Origin: an uncultured Negativicutes bacterium
GTDB taxonomy: Bacteria; Bacillota; Negativicutes; Veillonellales; Megasphaeraceae
Direction of reading: 5' to 3'
Assembly (NCBI GenBank): GCA_900752195.1
Contig: CAADUJ010000009.1
Span: 1 to 27,131, forward strand
DNA length: 27,131 bases
Below the pieces are notes generated by a model. It did no database searches. It had not been told where the DNA came from and saw nothing but the letters and a program-made list of their open reading frames with translations. Positions 24,090 through 27,131 of the stretch are shown in pieces; the stretch's first letter is position 1, and each line of letters begins with the position of its first letter. The position numbers and the translations under genes were made by a program.

Positions 24090-24139
24090 ATGAGTAGCAA
24101 GATTCTGTATAAGACATGTAGTATAAGAAAGGAGTTTTT
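24069..24139. repeat. Long inverted repeat embedding the hydrolase ribosome-binding site
   Basis: AAAAACTCCTTTC (24069-24081) is perfectly complementary to GAAAGGAGTTTTT (24127-24139). The stem continues, after a small internal loop, with TATACTA (24084-24090) against TAGTATA (24119-24125). The right arm contains the GGAG ribosome-binding site (24131-24134), 8 bases before the ATG. In a transcript arriving from lysR the site would be paired, and the T6 run also gives it a terminator look. Confidence 0.85.
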
Positions 24140-24142
24140 TGG

Positions 24143-25315
24143 ATGCATATATGGAAACGACAAAAACGTGTACTATTTTTCCTGTCTTGCATGATGATAG
24201 GAACTGCTTCAATATCGGCTATCGGTGGTAGCACTGTACAAGCCTCGATACCAGTACAGATCGTGAAGTCGGCGGTTCACATGAAACACGCTACTGTACA
24301 AGATGTGCAGGACGATACACGGGTATTTGCAGTAGATAAAAAGATAGATGTAAAAAAGGTCACATTCCAGAATCGGTATGGATTTGATGTAGCTGGTCAT
24401 CTGTACTTGCCGACTGCGTTTGATGTGAAGAAACAATATGAAGCCATTGTCGTGGCGGGCCCTTTTGGCGCTGTGAAAGAGCAATCGTCAGGCCTGTATG
24501 CACAGGAAATGGCCAAAAACGGATTCGTTGCCTTGGCGTTTGATCCATCGATGACGGGAGAAAGCAGCGGCAGCGGACGTAACATGGCTTCGCCAGATAT
24601 ATTCACAGAAGATTATAGTGCTGCCGTCGATTTTATCAGCACCCTTTCCTTCGTCAATCCCGAGAGGGTAGGGGTCATTGGGATTTGCGGGCTGTCGGGG
24701 ATGGCTATTACAGCCGCTGTCAATGATGTGCGCATCAAAGCTGTAGCCACAGCGTCGATGTACGATATGTCTGATAGCATACGCAATCACTATAAAGGAG
24801 ACTATTATACGCCGGAGAAACGGGAACTCGTAAAAAAATACTTGGCCCACATGCGTACAGAAGAAGCCTTGACAGGTACGTCTATGAGAGGAGCCCATGA
24901 ATTGGCTGTCCATCAGGATGGTATCGTCGTGACAGCTGATACGATGTTCCCCGATATACTTCCTGCTGATGTGGATTGTGTCACCAAGGAATTTTATGAC
25001 TATTATGCTGGTCGGGCGTACCACAAACGGGCCATCAACTCCAATACATCTGCCTGGGATGCGACGATGCCGTATGGATTCTTTAATTTCTCTTTGATGG
25101 AACATATAGAGGAACTTAGTCCACGGCCTCTCCTTCTCATTACAGGGGAAAAGGCGCATTCTAAATATTTCTCTGACGCTGTCTACCAGAAAGCTAAGGA
25201 GCCGAAAGAAGAAATAGTCGTTCCTGGTGCTACTCATACCGATTTATATGACCAGATAGAGGCCATCCCTTTTAAAAAGATTGTCGAATTCTTTCACACC
25301 TATCTGAACAAATAG
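24143..25315 (+). CDS. Exported alpha/beta hydrolase
   Basis: A 390-residue protein with a Sec signal peptide: basic KRQKR, a hydrophobic stretch to about residue 30, and a likely cleavage after VQA near residue 35. The mature part is an alpha/beta hydrolase related to the dienelactone-hydrolase group: VTFQNRYGFDVAGHLYLP at the N-terminus, a FDPSMTGESSGSGRN loop, the nucleophile elbow GICGLSGMA (Cys182, Ser185), an acid-strand LLLITGEKAHSKYFSD and the catalytic His365 in GATHTDLYD. Neither Cys182 nor Ser185 sits in a canonical G-x-Nuc-x-G, so the nucleophile is uncertain. It should act in the periplasm or outside the cell. The substrate is unknown. LysR lies upstream on the same strand. Confidence 0.88.
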   Translation: MHIWKRQKRVLFFLSCMMIGTASISAIGGSTVQASIPVQIVKSAVHMKHATVQDVQDDTRVFAVDKKIDVKKVTFQNRYGFDVAGHLYLPTAFDVKKQYEAIVVAGPFGAVKEQSSGLYAQEMAKNGFVALAFDPSMTGESSGSGRNMASPDIFTEDYSAAVDFISTLSFVNPERVGVIGICGLSGMAITAAVNDVRIKAVATASMYDMSDSIRNHYKGDYYTPEKRELVKKYLAHMRTEEALTGTSMRGAHELAVHQDGIVVTADTMFPDILPADVDCVTKEFYDYYAGRAYHKRAINSNTSAWDATMPYGFFNFSLMEHIEELSPRPLLLITGEKAHSKYFSDAVYQKAKEPKEEIVVPGATHTDLYDQIEAIPFKKIVEFFHTYLNK

Positions 25316-25434
25316 GAAAAATCTCTGCCATACTATCACTCTTATTAGTTCAGAAGGCGCGCTGTGTTACCTAGATACGTCCGTCGTAGAAGAGCGAGCT
25401 GCAGTCCTATACACTAGAATGTTTTGATACATGG

Positions 25435-25470
25435 AAAAGCCCTCTGTACATGGTATGTTGAGGGCTTTTT
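25435..25470. terminator. Bidirectional terminator between hydrolase and marR
   Basis: AAAAGCCCTC (25435-25444) pairs with GAGGGCTTTT (25460-25469), with T-runs in both directions. It ends the plus-strand hydrolase transcript and the minus-strand hchA-marR transcript. The 119 bases between the hydrolase stop and this hairpin hold no recognised feature. Confidence 0.9.
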
Positions 25471-25480
25471 AAACATAAAT

Positions 25481-25873
25481 TTATTTTTTGGTAATAGCCG
25501 TAAGTGTGGTCTGATGTTTTTCAAGGACTGGTTCAATGGCCTTTAAGAAGATGCCTAGGCGATACTGGCCCACGTCTGTTAAATTGATGAAAACAGACCG
25601 TTTGTCTGTCGGAGAAGGACAACGGGTAATGACGCCACAGCTGTTTTCAAAGCGCTTGACCATCCGTGACGTGGCACTGAGGCTAAGACCGACCTTATAG
25701 GAAAGGTCTAGGATACAAAGCTCCTTATGATCACTTTCATTCAAAAAGTAGAGTGTATAAAATTCATTGAGAGATACGCTGTGTTCACACTCAGAAAGAG
25801 CTTTTTCCATTTCTTTCTTTATCTCTTCGTATTCGTCGCGCAAGGCAAACCATTGCAGAATAGAAACTACCAT
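25481..25873 (-). CDS. MarR-family transcriptional regulator
   Basis: A 130-residue winged-helix repressor. The helix-turn-helix is LCILDLSYKVGLSLSATSRMVKRFENS, and the beta-wing holds CPSPTDKRSVFINLTDVG with the conserved Asp-x-Arg pair (DKR) that contacts the minor groove. Both ends form the dimerisation helices. It starts one base after the hchA stop, so the two genes are co-transcribed and probably translationally coupled. It probably represses its own operon through the palindrome at 26799-26822. The only cysteine pair seen (Cys28 and others) does not match the OhrR signature clearly, so the signal is unknown. Confidence 0.9.
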   Translation of the reverse strand: MVVSILQWFALRDEYEEIKKEMEKALSECEHSVSLNEFYTLYFLNESDHKELCILDLSYKVGLSLSATSRMVKRFENSCGVITRCPSPTDKRSVFINLTDVGQYRLGIFLKAIEPVLEKHQTTLTAITKK

Positions 25874-25874
25874 G

Positions 25875-26747
25875 TTACGCCTGGACTTTCTGGAGCAATT
25901 CCTTTGCCGAAACTAAACCTAATGCATTGGCGGCAAGAGGGCTGTCACCGGTGATGACATTACGGTCTACATGGATGGCACCGGTAATGTCACTGTTCAA
26001 TACCTGGACGCCAAGCTTTTCCAGACTATCTGCCAGGAGCCATTGGAGACGGCCTGGCATATAGCCAATATCCTGATTGGCGCCTTCGTCCAGACTGTCA
26101 GGAAATACCATCATGCTGTACCCTTTGAAGAGGAAATTTTCAGGCTTTTCATCGACTGATGCAGCTAGGAATGCGGCTGGACCATGGCATAAGGAAATAA
26201 GTGTTTTCTGTTCTGTCATTGCCCATACCAGAACCTTTTTCACATCCACACTTTTGGGCAGGCCAATCAGCGCGGCATGACCACCAGGGAAGAATGCACC
26301 TATATACTCGCTGTTTTGTGCCGTTACGGCATCCACTATATCGGACAACCGATGGGGACGGTTAAATTTTGGCAATACAGCTTGATAAAAATCCATGACG
26401 GCTACATCTTCCTTCGGCATTGCCCACATTTCAAGCTTTACAGGATTACCAGAGAGCGTCGCCACTTCTAACTCAAATCCAGCGTGAGCCAGATGCATCA
26501 TAGGTAGCAACGTTTCAACGGGATGATTGCCAGTAGAGAAGAACGTATCCTTCTTCGTAAGGACATACCGTTCGTCACTGGCGACTACAAGAATCCGTTT
26601 CGTCGGGCCTGTGTAAGGCTTTTCATCGCCATAACCGGCAAAATCAGTTACACTGCTCGTATACTGGCTAAGGGAATAGGGAGACGGGAAAAAGGCATTG
26701 TTTTCGGACTGATCAGGAACAGGCAGCTTGCTTAACTCTTGGCTCAT
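25875..26747 (-). CDS. hchA: Glyoxalase III / protein deglycase-type chaperone Hsp31
   Basis: A 290-residue DJ-1/PfpI superfamily protein closely resembling E. coli HchA over its whole length. It shows NAFFPSPYSLSQYTSSVTD at the start, ILVVASDERY, FSTGNHPVETLLPM, FFPGGHAALIGLP, the nucleophile elbow SLCHGPAAFLA with catalytic Cys (about residue 187-188) next to His, and GDSPLAANALG at the end. The acidic partner is the Glu of NHPVET. The protein detoxifies methylglyoxal without cofactor and acts as a holding chaperone; its protein-deglycase role is debated. The second of two adjacent ATGs is preferred because AGGAG lies 7 bases from it and only 4 from the first (26750). It forms an operon with marR. 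Confidence 0.95.
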   Translation of the reverse strand: MSQELSKLPVPDQSENNAFFPSPYSLSQYTSSVTDFAGYGDEKPYTGPTKRILVVASDERYVLTKKDTFFSTGNHPVETLLPMMHLAHAGFELEVATLSGNPVKLEMWAMPKEDVAVMDFYQAVLPKFNRPHRLSDIVDAVTAQNSEYIGAFFPGGHAALIGLPKSVDVKKVLVWAMTEQKTLISLCHGPAAFLAASVDEKPENFLFKGYSMMVFPDSLDEGANQDIGYMPGRLQWLLADSLEKLGVQVLNSDITGAIHVDRNVITGDSPLAANALGLVSAKELLQKVQA

Positions 26748-26798
26748 CATGAATCTCCTATCTTACTACATATACATTTTTACATTAAACCTAACTAA

Positions 26799-26822
26799 AT
26801 AGTTGCTTGTGCAAGCAACTAT
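26799..26822. promoter_or_regulatory. Perfect palindrome, likely MarR operator
   Basis: ATAGTTGCTTG (26799-26809) and CAAGCAACTAT (26812-26822) are perfect 11-bp arms around TG. The site covers the predicted start point of the hchA-marR promoter, an ideal place for repression. Its length and symmetry suit a MarR dimer. Confidence 0.8.
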
Positions 26823-26826
26823 AGAA

Positions 26827-26855
26827 AATATAGACGAAGAATACTGACCTGTCAA
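26827..26855 (-). promoter_or_regulatory. hchA-marR promoter
   Basis: On the minus strand a perfect TTGACA (26855-26850), a 17-base spacer and TATATT (26832-26827) form a near-consensus promoter. The start point would be about 26820, inside the palindromic operator, leaving a leader of about 70 bases. Confidence 0.9.
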
Positions 26856-26876
26856 TAGTATTTTCCAATGAAACCC

Positions 26877-26885
26877 TGATATAAT
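26877..26885 (+). promoter_or_regulatory. Extended -10 promoter, divergent from hchA
   Basis: TGA followed by TATAAT (26880-26885) is an extended -10 element pointing right. No -35 is seen at the expected distance. It would start transcription at about 26892 toward the short open frame and the rRNA promoter. Confidence 0.6.
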
Positions 26886-26890
26886 GTAGG

Positions 26891-26928
26891 TTCCTTCATC
26901 ATATATCATATATTATTATGAAGGGGAA
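26891..26928 (+). repeat. 5' hairpin of the rightward transcript
   Basis: CCTTCAT (26893-26899) pairs with ATGAAGG (26918-26924), with TTCC/GGAA outer bases allowing extension and an AT-only inner region that can also pair. It lies at the predicted 5' end of the rightward transcript. No T-run follows, so it is not a terminator. It might stabilise the RNA or gate the short open frame behind it. Confidence 0.55.
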
Positions 26929-26957
26929 TTGAGAAAGGACTTCTTGAGGAGATGCCC

Positions 26958-26996
26958 ATGCAAAATCATTGGAGAGCTTTTTATCAAAAAAATTAA
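26958..26996 (+). CDS. Short open frame, 12 codons, possible leader peptide
   Basis: A complete frame encoding MQNHWRAFYQKN. A good ribosome-binding site, GAGGAG (26946-26951), lies 6 bases before the ATG. An in-frame ATG at 26952 is too close to that site. The peptide has a run of aromatic and basic residues and is not recognised. It follows a promoter and hairpin and ends 10 bases before the -35 of the rRNA promoter. Chance occurrence is possible for so short a frame. Confidence 0.4.
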   Translation: MQNHWRAFYQKN

Positions 26997-27005
26997 AAAA
27001 GACTG

Positions 27006-27034
27006 TTGACAAACTCTTCTGAGTTTGCTAAAAT
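27006..27034 (+). promoter_or_regulatory. Probable rRNA operon promoter
   Basis: A perfect TTGACA (27006-27011), a 17-base spacer and TAAAAT (27029-27034), preceded by an A-rich stretch (26985-27000) suited to an UP element. The spacer holds a 7-bp inverted repeat, CAAACTC (27010-27016) and GAGTTTG (27021-27027). The downstream leader supports an rRNA operon. Confidence 0.85.
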
Positions 27035-27040
27035 ATACAA

Positions 27041-27131
27041 GTCGTCGCGAGACGGCAGATGACCTTTGAAAACTGAACAATGCAGCATACGAATGAATGC
27101 CAGTAGTGCGAGGTCTTATTCATAAGACCCG
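27041..27131 (+). other. rRNA operon leader (start of 16S transcript, partial)
   Basis: The predicted transcript opens with a hairpin, GTCGTC (27041-27046) and GACGGC (27051-27056), closed by a GCGA tetraloop of the GNRA type. It then runs through CTTTGAAAACTGAACAA (27063-27079), a motif I recall from Firmicutes rRNA leaders and spacers. A second stem, GGTCTTA (27112-27118) with TAAGACC (27123-27129), lies at the window edge and may belong to the 16S processing stalk. The mature 16S sequence does not start inside the window. Confidence 0.7.

Noticed and set aside
1..27131. CRISPR array, insertion sequence, prophage, toxin-antitoxin or defence island
   Set aside because: No regularly spaced repeats, transposase motifs, integrase, or paired small toxin/antitoxin genes were seen. 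Nearly all coding space is taken by conserved housekeeping genes.

Overview
The window is bacterial chromosome from a Firmicute with an outer membrane, most likely class Negativicutes (Veillonellaceae, Megasphaera-like). The genus call is inference. It rests on gene order (rimP-nusA-rnpM-ylxQ-infB-rbfA-nrnA-truB-ribF; tsaE-tsaB-rimI-tsaD; coaE next to a lytic transglycosylase), a perfect CIRCE element before groESL, strong Shine-Dalgarno sites, moderate GC, and an ANTAR two-component pair. Almost all of it is conserved housekeeping DNA. No insertion sequence, prophage, CRISPR array, toxin-antitoxin pair or recognisable defence system was seen.

Layout. 1-660: the 3' end of a tRNA, its terminator, and a UPF0158-family gene. 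660-1932: a MocR-like PLP aminotransferase with its own extended -10 promoter and terminator. 1962-8760: a compact same-strand cluster recQ-thyA-folA-thiL-tsaE-tsaB-rimI-tsaD. It joins DNA repair, dTMP and folate synthesis, thiamine activation and the t6A tRNA-modification machinery. 8789-10790: a soluble histidine kinase and an ANTAR response regulator (PdtaS/PdtaR or EutW/EutV type) predicted to control transcription termination through RNA binding. 10851-12978: groES-groEL with promoter, CIRCE operator and terminator. 13039-15038: coaE, a membrane-anchored lytic transglycosylase, tRNA-Leu(CAG) and an unrecognised conserved-looking protein. 15049-23086: the transcription/translation operon rimP-nusA-rnpM-ylxQ-infB-rbfA-nrnA-truB-ribF, with an extended -10 promoter, a long leader hairpin and a strong terminator.

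23091-27131 is more accessory. A LysR regulator is followed by an exported alpha/beta hydrolase whose ribosome-binding site lies in one arm of a 20-bp inverted repeat. A convergent hchA-marR operon on the minus strand reads from a consensus promoter whose start point is covered by an 11+11 bp palindrome, the likely MarR operator. The right edge holds a promoter, a hairpin, a 12-codon open frame with a good ribosome-binding site, and then a near-consensus promoter and leader typical of an rRNA operon. The 16S gene itself lies beyond the window.

The most interesting signals are regulatory rather than new enzymes: the masked ribosome-binding site before the hydrolase, the tiny open frame before the rRNA promoter, the MarR palindrome, and the ANTAR pair with no visible target. 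Two protein oddities are a Cys in place of the nearly invariant active-site Trp of dihydrofolate reductase and a non-canonical nucleophile elbow in the hydrolase.
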